Below are positions 24,624 to 37,400 of a stretch of DNA of 64,000 nt, piece after piece. The notes under the pieces were generated by a model. The model was given only the letters and a program-made list of their open reading frames with translations, was not told where the DNA came from and did no database searches. A program made the position numbers and the translations under genes. The DNA comes from Trichoplax sp. H2 (Eukaryota > Placozoa > Uniplacotomia > Trichoplacea): positions 496,001 through 560,000 of the forward strand of contig NOWV01000013.1 of assembly GCA_003344405.1 (NCBI GenBank). Direction: 5' to 3'. The stretch's first letter is position 1, and the number at the start of each line of letters is the position of its first letter.

Positions 24624-27600
24624 GGTATATTGTAAAATTAGGTTTTCTTGTGACAAGTTAGAAATGAAGCATACGTTTATTAGTATATAAATTACCTCAA
24701 AATTGTATTGAATTAATGTATAATCAGATATTTTCTGAGGCGATCTCGTACGAAAGTATTTAGGATAAGAGATGCTTACCTTTTTGTCTAATATCGTTTA
24801 GTAAAAGTCATAAAAGCTAGAATATAGATACACAGTAATTAGTTGACAAGATTGCTTATTTTTTATTTCTTACATATGTTATGTCCTAAAGTAGCAAATA
24901 TTTCACTTTATCCTATTCAGTCCTATATCTTTGAATTCAGTAAATGTCCGGTCTACTTTTATAAAGCGAGGTAATGTACCATCTAAAGATCGGTTAGTTA
25001 TTTTATTGGAAAAGGAATGGCAAATTGCTAAGAATCTATCTGCATCTATCACTCTTTATTAATCTAAATAATTTTTAAACAATATGAATAGTACAGACAG
25101 TAAATAAAAGAATTTAAATAGCCTTTGAATCACATAAAATAGGATGTAATTCATACAATTGGTTGAATATGTTCATAATTAGCCAGTTTCTTTAAAATTA
25201 TATTATAAACATTAATAGAATCTAAGTATTAACGGTTTAGAGGAAAAGTATTACTTAATTTGATGAAGGCGATTTTTTATCCATTTATTAAATTTAAGCT
25301 TACCCGAACTTATAAAGCTTTTATGCAGGATAATCACGAAAGAAGATTAAAACTGTCCTTATGGCTGTGCACAATAGTCGATTTGTTATATTGTACTCAC
25401 ATCTTTAAATAGCTTATTTGCAATTAAGTCTCTGTCATGTTCTTTTATTCATTGACATTTAATAAGTGTCCTAAGAGTTTGATTCTTATTTGTTTGAGTC
25501 GGTTCCTGATTCGCTTAGTTACTGGCATATGAAAGTCTTTTTTCAAATAGCTCTGCTGTTAAGTAGTGTACAGATGTAAATGGGTTTAGATTTACAATAT
25601 TTGAATAACTAAAAGCGCTGCAAGAATCGAGAAACAGTTCATTTTGCTATCCTTATTTATTTATTATACTAGTGACTTTTTGGATCTTTAGTTATAGCTG
25701 ATAATTAACCTACAAGATTAATTGATATTACAGTATAATTGATTTTTTTTAGTGGTGCATTCGTAGACAATAAATAAATTATTGCGCCAATTAGAAATGT
25801 ATTCTATGAAAACCTTTATTCATTACCAAATTTCAAAGAACAGATACAGGACAACAATGTCTTAAATAATGTAACTTAATGTTTTTAAACATCGAGGATC
25901 TTTCGTTTGTAATGATATGATTTTAAAAAATAACAAAAACAACCTCTTCTATTATTTCAATTGAGAGAGTGCCAATTTGTATTTGGTGTTGCGCAGATTT
26001 GTTTTATTGCTAATGGCTTCAAAAGCGGACGCTATTGGGAGTAGTCCATCCTACGGACTGTATAGTAGAAAAAATGATTGTAATAAGAATCCAATTAATA
26101 TATATATTTTACCGGAAAAGTATTGACGATTTCTATTCTTAATTGTAAAGCTAGAAAATTAATTTATAGTCAAGATGACATGTTCATCGTAATAACTCAA
26201 GACGAGGTTTAGATTTATCTTGACTCACGCCGTTACGGCGCTGCTATCGGATTAATACATAATCATACATTACTTTCATGTGTCTCTACTTTATGGTTGT
26301 AACATACTGTATGTTTAAAAAAATGCGAAAAGATTGCAGTTACGAAATTAATACTACAAGATAGCTTAATTATATCATTATGATAATTCAATTCTACCTT
26401 TATGCTAGTCTGAACGAGTATGACAATGTTAAAATTTTTTCTATACGAAATATGAAAGATAGGTATAGAGCCATAAAATTGAAGCTAATTATACAATAGA
26501 CCATATAGATTTCCAATTATTAAGTTTATTCACATGCAAGTTCCTTACTCCTCGAGTAAAGCCATCCTAGAGATCACAAGTTCGCTTTTGAGTCTACATA
26601 TATTGTATTAATTAATTCGGGAAAAATGAGCCTGCTATTGCTAATTTCTTTAGTACTTTGCTCTATAGATTTCTCGATTCGGTATATATAACTTTCAATG
26701 TCTAGAATATACGTAGCTATCTAAATTATAGTCATCGCAGGATGCGAAGCAAGAAATGGTTACGTCTGCTTTAGTAAATATGAGAACATCCGATTGACTA
26801 TTTAATATTTCGAGTACTGTGTAAGTGCGCAATAGAAAGTTTAAGACGGGCGATCATTTTCGCAACTGTATGGATTATAATTATGGAAACGCTTCGAGTT
26901 CAAAATTGGGCAATGAATCCATGTTGCTGTACCGGCATATACCAGCAGTAGAGTATTACTGTGTGATAAGTGATTCCTTAGTCACACACCGTCGCTGTTA
27001 TGCTTCTCGATACAGCGTAAATGAGCAATAGAGTATTCTGCGTCATCATAGAGATAAATATTGACAACGTTCTATAATTTAAAAATTTTTTCTTTTATCC
27101 CTTTGTGCAGTTAGTCACTCATTTAGAAATCAGATTTCTTGTCGTGCTTAAGACCATAAAGTTATTAGTACTACTGGATGAGTTGAGTACAGTACTTGGA
27201 AGCGAAAACACGTCATTGAATAGTTAAAAACTATCCAGTGTTTATGTACCGATCGTGAAAAAAAGCATCTGCTTTTCTCGGTTAATATCATAATTTGATC
27301 ATTGAACGGTGCTAATATAGCCTGAAAAAAGAAGATCCATATGAAGAGGCTAATAATATTTGCAAAAATCGACGAGTATAGCGAATCACCCAAAAATGGC
27401 TAAAATTTCAGAATTGGATATAAAATTTGCAATTTCTGTGTTTGACTGAATTCATTAAAAAAGAATAAAAATAAGGAAAAGTAATCAACATTTATACTGT
27501 ATATCTGTCTACGTGACTACGTGTACATGTTTTTTATATACTGCATATTTCAATTTCATTTAATTCCAGTTGGGATGTGCAAAAAGCTCCTTCTAAACAA

Positions 27601-27702
27601 GTACATGCCAATGTCCCCGCAATAACGGTGTCCATTGTTCCAGTACAGCATTATTAATTAATTCAGTTGAGAGACTACTGCTACTAGTGATCAATGGGGG
27701 GG

Positions 27703-27902
27703 GGGCTATGGGTGCACTGGTGCATGGACATGGATGGATGGACAACTGAACCGTACTGTACTGTACTGTCTGTCTGTACATACTGTACAGTACTGTAATA
27801 TTTTTTCATTTTACCATTATGGCAGGTACTGTACTGTACAGTACAGACAGGTGTATGGTTCAGTTTTCAATTGTCCATCCATCCACGTCCAGTCCATAGC
27901 CC
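27703..27902. repeat. Foldback (inverted-repeat) element
   Basis: The left arm GGGCTATGG...GGATGGATGGACAACTGAACC (27703-27780) is mirrored by the right arm ending GGTTCAG...TTGTCCATCCATCC...CCATAGCCC (27826-27902). Arms of about 75 bp are imperfectly complementary and enclose a spacer with its own palindromic TACTGTACAGTA. The form resembles a MITE or foldback element. No target-site duplication is obvious at the ends. Confidence 0.75.
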
Positions 27903-28531
27903 TCGAGATTCGTGACCCGTCATAAGACTCATGACAGTATAGTACTGTACGTGACCCATACAGTACATTACAGTACAGTACAGTACTGTACACTGTACAG
28001 TACAGTCTGAACTAGTCTGGACTACAGTAGTCTAGTCTAGTCCAGACTGTTTAAGTTAAAAAATCAATCAATCAATTTTAAAAGTTAGTAATTTCCCAAT
28101 AGCTTCACGGCAGTCATCACTGGCAGCCTGCTGATATAAATTTATAAGGAATTTTATTTACTTAAAGTGGCCTATCGCGGTTTAAAATTGCTAATCCAAC
28201 GCTATCTTTTGTCATTTTTTAAAATGGCGTTGTACTGTATCAGAATTTGAAACGGCGATAGTTGACTTTTAGTAAATAGAATTCCTTGACAAATTAGTGT
28301 GCAGCATACTGTATCAGGAGATCGGCACTCATGTACAGTACAGTACAGTACTGTCGATTTTTGAACACAGTGTACAGTGTACCGTGTAGTGTACAGTACT
28401 GTACAGTACAGTACTGTACAGTGTACAGTGTACAGTACTGTACTGAACTGTCGATTTTTGAACACAGTCTACAGTGTACAGTGTACAGTACTGTACTGTA
28501 TGCCTTGAGCATAGTACTGTACTGTACAGTT
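27751..28531. repeat. TACTG/CAGTA pentamer cluster 3 with a 97-bp tandem unit
   Basis: This is the densest pentamer cluster in the window. The segment CTGTCGATTTTTGAACACAG occurs at 28351-28370 and again at 28448-28467, so a 97-bp unit is tandemly repeated around it. All open frames across 28200-28620 on both strands consist of this repeat. Confidence 0.8.
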
Positions 28532-28864
28532 TTCGACGTGTGTTCCAAAATTCGCGTATTCAACCGACAGCCAGCAAAAAATGTTCAGGCCAGTTATTAT
28601 TGCGGTCATTTTACTATACGCTAAGACTCTAACTGTACATCATATAGTACAAAACCAACTTGGCAGCGCGATCGTGCACCGGGGGGGGAATGGTCAGGCC
28701 GTACGCCGTACTACAGTTGAAATGACCAGCAAAATCGTCGGCCTATCAACTGCTAGCAATAGATAGCTCAAGGGTCGTGTTCTGCCACTCTCTACTGACA
28801 ACTGGCTCATTCAGTGCTGTATCCAGTCCGCAGTCAACGTCGAGTCCATGTTATTGCTCAAGCA

Positions 28865-31800
28865 ATGGCTAATTTGATCCGATTTGGACACCAATCCTGC
28901 CAGTGGTCCTCAAGCTACTCTATCAAGGTATCAATTCAAAATAGCGCAGATTGCCACTCTTTTACTCTCTATTTTGTACTGTATCTACTTGCAATGAGGA
29001 TAATGTTGGTACTGTCGACATGGCTTGCAGCGACGAGGTGTGCGTGACATCTGCAATCATGTTGACGAAAGTTTTACTTTAAAGACCTAATCTTGCTATC
29101 GAGTAGAGCTATAATATATTGTATGTCATATTTTAATGGGTAGTTATGCTACGTAGACCAACGATGTTAACCAATGGATTGGATAGAAAATTAGATAGTC
29201 TAAATAATGGTGATATATCGATAATATTTGTAGATTTGGAACTTTGCAAGAACCCTTTCAACCTCAATCGCGGCTAACAATGCAACAGTTACCATGCAAC
29301 AACCCTCTGATGGGGATGAACATCAAGCCAGCGTAGAGCGAGAATCAAACGCCACTTCCCTTTCGATCCATGTACCATCAAAAGTCAATAACCCTGTAAT
29401 GATCATTGATCAAGACAATGAGTATTTTATTGCCATGGATTAACCTTTGAAAAATAATCATTCTTCGTCAATCACTAATTTAATATATAATTGCTGTACT
29501 ATCTTGTCCAAGCGATCATCCAAATCATCATCATGTTGAACGGTGTATAAATCGAGCAACTAATCGTCCCTTGAATGATATAACTTTATTTATTTTGATT
29601 TAGGTATTACATGACATAGAGCACATAGGTCAATTTTACACTGTTCGACAAGATGATATGGATGCTGTACTAGCTAAAGCATTACCAAGGCGACTGACAA
29701 GTTTCGTAAGTACTGTACTCTGTTTTACAATAAATTTACGGATTATAATGAATAATGAATCAATTAAACTACGATATCAATGATACACAAAAAAGTCAAA
29801 TTTAATAATTAATAATGATACCGGTAACGTGTATATACAGTATATTGGCTATATCCAGATTAGATCGGATCAAACATTATATTTTAAGTGGCATAGAATT
29901 GGCAGACAGGAATTCGCCTGTCAGTCCATTAGATCATTTAAATGTAATAAATTGATAGCTAACTTTATTAGTGAGTATAATAGCATTCAGATATCTCTAT
30001 AGTTAAGATATAAAATGTAGTCTAAATAAATTCGGATAGTATCTTAATGAAAGACATATAGAAATAGTAGCTACTTATATTAGTAAACAATCTTTATATT
30101 TACTGATAATAATTTGAAGTTAGATAGGCATTTTTTCCTGTTCTACAGATAAAATGATAACCTCTAAAAAATAGAAAATTAAAAATGTGGTTATAGAATC
30201 AATATCATAGTTTTATGCCACTAATTGTGCTCTACCTACCTCTTAGTCAAAAGTAATTGGATCGGCTGATATCATGATAAGAGATCCGGCAATAGATATT
30301 ATAAATCAATTAAAGAAGAGATCACCCGATGAACAACCGTTAAAGTTTATTATTGGTATCCTTACTATGCGATGAAAATCATTTAGCATTGTTAAATATA
30401 ACGATACGTTGGATTGCCAGTCTTATTTAATGCAATTTGAATACTTTCCTTAGCAGTACCAAATTTTTTTATTTCCATCAGGTGGTAGAGACGGTACTGG
30501 TAAAACCGTAACATTAGCTCATGTGATTCACTACTGTTATCGATCTAATTGGTTTATTTTACACGTTCCAAGTGGTTAGTACGTTCAACTCTTCTACCTT
30601 ATACAATTACCATTTAATATAACATTTGCTAATCTTAAATATTGAAACAATATTATATATGCATATGTGTATGTACTTTAAGCTACATAACATTCGGAAA
30701 TACAATGTTTGGCCAGCGATTCGTGCATATAATTACTAGATTTCAATAATCAACAATCTCTAAATAAACATCTTCAACAGAATGAATAGATACTAGTATT
30801 AAATATGGAAAATTAAACTTCAAATATTCTCTCACTCTAAGTATCATTGAAGTTATTTTGGATAATTTTTCTTTGCAATCAGCAAGGATGCTATACATCG
30901 TAATAGTACCGTACGATTTTAGACTACTTCATATCTGAATGTATTTAAAGAAGTTTATTTTTTAAGTCCAATCTGTCAGATATTATTATTTGCTGTTACG
31001 CCATCTAATAGATTTTTCTTATATTAAAAGTCTAATTATATCCTACAAGCAAAGGCTTGCATTAATTAGCCATGACTTAGAACGAGATAAATTTTAACCT
31101 TTTACACATGTAATACTCAATATGTAGCTACTTTTTACAATTTAATATTTTTTAAAGATATAAATTCATTCTCTTGTTAACCGTAGTATATAAGTGGATC
31201 AGTCCGAATTGCGAAGTTAAACGATCACATCGCAGAAAAAAATTTTGGGACCAGATAGACCATGCTTGTGAATGGCTAAAACTATGTAAATCAATCAATA
31301 AACATCTAATTGGAAATGTAAGTACTGTAGTAATCTTATAATTCACTGATCTGTGTTATGATTGGGAATAAAGTAGAGATGATTTTAAAGGATATACTCG
31401 TATATAACGAAATTCGTAATTTTAAGTTAGAATTCCATTGTACCTGCAATACTGTTATAGAGTCTTATTACCGCTATTTGCTCTAGATGTTTATAAAGAA
31501 GACATTTCATTATGGTCGAGGTGACAAATTCGTGAAAGGCGATAGTCTAGCTAAAGTAATTGAACAAGTAAGCGACAGGATAGTACGTGTAATATTGGTA
31601 CAGTTATTTAACAGACGATTTCATGCTTGGGTTATTCGTTGCTGTTTAGGGCCTGTTAAAATCGGAGTTTTCTGTGGACGTAGTGGAATGTATTTTACAG
31701 GAACTTGCAACCCAAAATGAGTAAGAGTAGATACAATGTAATAAGTAACTATAGGCCTATATGTAACCCTCAATTTTAGAATATATTATGTAAAAATCTT

Positions 31801-33080
31801 TTTTGTGATAGTGGTCTCGTTTGAAAGGCGTATACAACATAATTTAGTATTAAAGGACAGTATCCACCCCGGTTATTTAAATCGAACTTTAGAGTTTACT
31901 GGTTTATACTTCTTTAAAATTATAATAAATCTTAATTGCTAGAAATACTAGTATCTAGTTAGCTTCATATTCATATTTTTTCAGTATTTTAATTGTTAAT
32001 AAATTTCTTCGACATTAGAAAATATTCGCCATTATTTTTGAGATAAACATCAGAAAGTTGACAGTTAAATTTAAATGCAGTAATGGGGAGTAATTTTTAC
32101 ATCGCAGCTGTATTTTTTAAATAACTTTGCTATGACAGTACTTTATAATTCAGTTATTGTTTGGATAGAATCCCAGTGTTGTATGCTGTTGATGAATACA
32201 ATGCCTTTTTCGGAAAAAGTGCGGTCCAAGACTGGGATAAAAAAAATGTAATTATTACTATTACTGTTAATACGAGCATTACTTTTATTCAAAAATAATA
32301 TTGGGTAATACGTGTAAAATGCTATTTTTTAATCAAAGATTGATCCAGTCTATCTATCTCTGATAGCGAATTTTACGCGTGTTTTGGAGCCCAAAAGTAG
32401 ATTGGTAATCTTTTACATTCTAATTTATAAACATCCTAAATTTTATATAATTTCACTGTATGATAGTATTTATTATATCTATGAAATTGTCCCTTAAACA
32501 TTTAATAAAATAATATCAATCACGCTGTTTTAATTTCTTGTTGTTACTAAAATGATCTTAGTTATTTTAAAATTGATTGTTTTTTATTTATAGCGCAATG
32601 GAGCATATGTCATGGCGATTTCACGTACTGGTGCACCAAGAACACATTGCTATACTGCTAAGCAATTATTACCCGGCGTAGTAAGAAAATACTCAATTAA
32701 ATACATTAAGTAGTGATTATACGTATTATGCGACATTAAAATCTATGTAGAGCCTGCACAGAAGCAATTAATTGATGGGTTTCTCTTTTAATAGGGTATG
32801 AGACGTAGTGAGCCGTATAGCCCCAAGGTTGTATCCAATCTTACTAAGGAAGAAGTCAAAACATTTATTCATTATTATAAAATGAAGTCTTGGCTAAACT
32901 GTAAGTTAATTTATAAAGTAATTATCCTATACATTATACAGTATGATCTTTCACCAAATATCTATTAATAGTTTTCGACTTTGTGTATTATTAGATGAAA
33001 ATGATACCGAAATTAACGAGATTCATGACTTAACTTCAGGAAATCCATTATTGCTGAGTAAAATTAGTGCTTGGAACTGA
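28865..33080 (+). CDS. DAP3: Mitochondrial small-ribosomal-subunit GTPase mS29 (DAP3)
   Basis: Exons 28865-28927, 29234-29395, 29604-29705, 30247-30355, 30482-30574, 31187-31317, 31487-31567, 31650-31720, 32169-32247, 32594-32680, 32795-32900 and 32995-33080 join in phase to 389 residues, near the animal family length. mS29 is the GTP-binding protein of the mitoribosomal small subunit. The P-loop is GRDGTGKT (147-154), followed by HVIHYCYRSNWFILHVPS. Walker-B-like LYAVDEYN is at 275-282, and KVIEQ joined to GLLKSE matches the family's VVEQGI region. The C-terminus (SGNPLLLSKISAWN) also fits. The N-terminus (FARTLSTSIAAN) looks like a mitochondrial presequence. The first exon is the least certain part: an alternative ATG at 29059 (MLTK, weak GTTTTA donor) would also join in phase. 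Confidence 0.9.
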
Positions 33081-34448
33081 GTTCTATGCATAAACTACAT
33101 GCAAGTAAAATTTGTTATCGATTTTCTGTTATATCACTTGTACAAGCAAATAATTCTTAATAGATTATATCAGATAACTTTAAATATTATTTTAGTAACA
33201 GCTGCATATTATTTATAATTATAGATCGTAAGACGTTATGTATTGATTTTCACATTTCAAAATAACGACGACGTCTTTTTCCTACAATTAAATAAATAAC
33301 TCTTTAAAAGGCGTTGAGCGTCCTGTTTGGCCCTAATCTCTTTGCATATTATTTCTAAAAGTGCTAATAGTGATCAAATTGCCTTTATTGATATCCTTCG
33401 ACATGAATATAATAATTTTACGTATGCCTTTACAAATTATTTATAATTAAAGGTGCACAGACGCACGGAGATACTAAGCTCAACATTCCGTGGAGTTAGG
33501 TTGTGTTGTTGGTTTACAACGACCACTCTCGGAACATCGGCTTAAAATTCGTATATATGCAGAACATGATATCATAAATTAGCCACGTAAAGATATTCTA
33601 GTACATCATGTTACCACATAACTACGATTTTGTAATGCCGATATCGACTGAATCACAGAAAGCAAGGGCAGTAAGTACACATTTACGAAGACATCACATA
33701 AATTTATTTATTAACCAATAGTAGACAGCTTAGTCGGTCTCGTTCTATTTTCTGCTTAGAATCTCTAATACAGGAAGAAAGGTCTTTTTAAAAGTAGAAA
33801 TGCTCTGCAACGATTTCACGCATATGTGATGAGGTTTTAATTCCATTGCCAAATCTTGACTATCTATTAGTCATACTCTATCATAGAATTAATACTGTAA
33901 AAATTCTTTTAGTTTTGTCAAATAGTAGCTCTGACTTACAGATTTTTAAATACTCCATCTAGTTATTAGTCGATGAGCATTCTCGGCAAGATATATATTC
34001 GCAACAATAGCTAACTACGGAAATCAAGACAACTCATAATATTATCAGCTATAACAACCACGCTACGGCTCAATCATCGATGAAATACTGAGCTATCGAT
34101 AAGTATAAATACCGTATAGCTACATCCCAATGGATGTACATTGTACATGTCTAGTTGGTTATATGAAATCATCTGAAGAAAGCCTTTGTAATTGGAATGA
34201 AAACCGCTTATTATAAGCTTACATTGTTGATGACATCGAAACGGTTAAAGTTATATGTTTCGATCATTTCTAACAAATACACAGAATTAATTTGCATAAA
34301 AAATATTTTAAACGAATCTAATCTTAATCCATTTTATTATCAGAAAAGTAAAACGTGCTGTTAACTTTTTCAGAATTAAAACTATAACGTTTAAAAACTA
34401 GATCGTGTAATGTATAAGTTCATATTTTATAGAGGATAGGCGATTCGC
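33081..34448. other. Convergent intergenic region
   Basis: This lies between DAP3 (+) and the tail of insulin-receptor-like gene A (minus). A less AT-rich stretch at 33455-33545 and a TATAAATA-containing stretch at 34109-34116 stand out by composition. I cannot assign either to an RNA gene or a promoter. Confidence 0.4.
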
Positions 34449-37400
34449 TTACGTAAACATTTTTGGGCTAGATAAAGTTTTACACAACTGCGAATTTCTC
34501 AACGGGTTGTCAGTAATAGCGATGCATGGTAAAGATTTACTTATTTTAGCATCGCTCACATCGTTTAGCGTATAGTGTTCTTCCATTATTCCATGGGGTG
34601 ATGTAACGTTCTTAGGACAAGTATGACTTCCGTCTTGGCTGTTTAAAATCGATGAATCTGATGTTAGATTTCTTGAGCAATATTCGCCATAGTAATCATT
34701 CGCCTCAGATCTCTGATCGTGAAGGCAGCGGACATTCCTATCTAATAGTGATAAATTTACATCATGATCTACTTGTGTTCTTTCTACATCGTAAGCTTCT
34801 GTAATTTCTTCTCCCAATGTAATAACTTTAACACGTTCCGTATTTCTTCCATTTTTTTTAACAACAGCTTGTGCACATTCTTCGGAATGATAGTAAGATA
34901 CATCTTGGAATGTGTCTGGTAAATCAGGAAGTAGTAAGTCAATAATTGTTCGAAATTTTGGTCTCATTTTGGCTTGAAATTGGGTACATTTAGCCAAAAG
35001 GTGGTACCTAATAGAAGTATACAGTATTTCAATACATCATAGACTTCATTAATTTAGAAATCATTTCATCATAATAATATCCTAGTTTAATAGAGATAGC
35101 TTTATAATACAGAATAAATGGTGAGTAAGATGGATGTATTTAATAAGTAACTCAAATCTTTTGACTATAATTTCTTTGCGCTTAGAGGCACATACAATTT
35201 ATCAGAACAGAACGGAGGTCTCTCTGGGCATCCTCCATCGAGAACATATTTAACAACATCTTCGTTCGATTTTCCCGGATAAGGTTGTTCAGCTAAGGTA
35301 GTAATTTCCCATAAAGTAATACCGTATGACCTATATTTACGTTAAAACGAAAAGAAATCAAAGTTCATAATAACACTTGGAAGTAACCTATATGGTGCTC
35401 TATTTCAAAAGAATTTATAATCACTGAGATTAATTCTACCCACGAAATGAATCATCATAAAGATTAATTTTTTCATATGTACAGTTCTATTTCGTCTTAT
35501 CAATGTAGCAACAAATATTTAACTAGTCATGTTATATATTACATGATAATAAGGATACGAATTGTATTATTATATCTATCAAATCACATATTGGTTAAGC
35601 GGGTAACATAATGGGCACATTACCTATATGGTTGCTATAATTTAACTTACCATACGTCGGAAGCTGATGTAAATATACTGTCTCTTATAGATTCAGGAGG
35701 CATCCAACGCACAGGAAGCGGCCCTAAGCGCAAATATTAATGTACAACTATTAAAAATATTTCACTATTGATTCTTACATTTTCTACTAAAACGCGATAG
35801 TCGTGGTTAATGTCATACTCTAACTGATAGTATTCCTATTAGTTACCTTTTTCATTCTTATGATAGTAATCGCTGGTGTAAATATCGCGAGTTAAGCCAA
35901 AATCTTTAAAAGCCCAAAATTAGAAATATAACTTAAAATAGATATATATTCTATCACACACTTTCAATTATTCTAATCATTTACCTCCAATCTTCACTAC
36001 AAGATCTCCATTAACTAAGCAATTTCGAGTGGCAAGATCCCTAGTATTTACATAATTTCATCGATGTAAAATATTTTGATGAAGAGACCTAATACTGTAC
36101 TTAAGTTACCCTATTGCATATATGTGAAAAGGCGTTATTTCTACGTGACAATATACGTAATTATACCGTTTGGTGTATAGGATGATTTGTTGGTGACATT
36201 TTAGTAACTGACCTATGCAAAAACTTTCTATCCTCCAAGTACAACATTCCATCAGCTATTTCAGCAGCCATTTTATGAAATTGGATGTCAGTAGGTCGGT
36301 TTGGATTAGGTCTCGTATACTAAGGTTGGATTTTATAATACAAAATAACTATTGCTATTCCCGTATATCATCACTGTTTCTGAAATTAAATTGTCATTTA
36401 CGATTTTTAATCTACTTACATAATCTGCATTGTCAGCATCTTCACGAAGCGATCGTAAATAGTTCTTTAGGTCACCACGAATCATAAACTCCATGATGAC
36501 TAAAGGTGGAATTCCTTTTGAAACGATACCCAGTAATCTAACAATATGGTTGCACTCGAGTTCTCTATTAAACAGAGAGCACAATAACTGTCCTTAATGC
36601 AATTTTATAGTCTTATATTTTCCTACCAAAGTCAATAATTTGATTTCGTAGAATAATACGGCAATAGGTGGGAAAATATTGTAATAAAAATCAAGATTCG
36701 ATAATTGCCGTTATCATTATGATATTATACGCGTATATTTTCATATCAAAATCATTAGTTTAATTTTTACAGCCTTGTCCAGTATAAGTAATATAGAAAT
36801 ACAGTAATTATTTATTAATATTTATCAACAAATATAATTTAAATTTTACGTCATAATGCAGGCCTCATTTAAAAATTCTTGACGCTGTAGGAAGGTAGCC
36901 TTTTCGTTCACTGTCTATTTTACGATATAATACCAAACATCATCATCCAATTTTTATTATCGTTCTCTACTTAGTATTCTTTTATAACTGCAAATATGCT
37001 TTTAACTCCTGTACCTTGACGGCTACTTTAGTTTTCGATTCGCCATGAATAATACCATGAGCTTCACCAAGATAAACCATACCGAATGCGCCTTTGCCTA
37101 GTTCCTTCAATAAGTTCACCTTATCACGTTCAAATTCCCAGATAGCAGGAATACATGTTACTATTGATACAGTATATTAAAAAAGTTCCTTTAATACAAA
37201 TTACGTATTTTAGTAAATTTCTTGCTTTCCTTAAATATTGGATTAGATATAAACTCTTTAAAATTCAATAAACTCACTCGTATTTGATTTAAAGTGTTAT
37301 GTTATTTTATATTTACGATAAAATCTTACTATCTTCTTCGTTCATGTAGTTAGGATTATTCGATTCTATGAACTCCTTCGATTTTCTTTTAATTCTTAAC

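Larger units (their letters stand above)
24624..28864. other. Intergenic, AT-rich then repeat-rich
   Basis: From 24624 to about 27500 I see no exon I can support. A short frame with ATG at 26014 (MASKADAIGSSPSYGLYSRK, 37 codons) has coding-like composition but no homologue I recognise. From 27690 the foldback and pentamer repeats begin. Poly-G runs occur near 27696-27705 and 28681-28688. Confidence 0.45.

Noticed and set aside
28202-28624. Several open frames of 60-100 codons on both strands
   Set aside because: They are made of the TACTG/CAGTA repeat, which has few stops in any frame; residues are almost all Y, C, T, V, S and Q.
31568-31720. Read-through of the frame that begins at 31487
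   Set aside because: Splicing at the GTAAGC donor after 31567 to the acceptor before 31650 gives KVIEQ-GLLKSE, which fits the mS29 family; the read-through does not.
33455-33545. Less AT-rich segment considered as a small RNA gene
   Set aside because: It does not match U1, U2, U4, U5, U6, 5S or tRNA signatures that I could test by eye.
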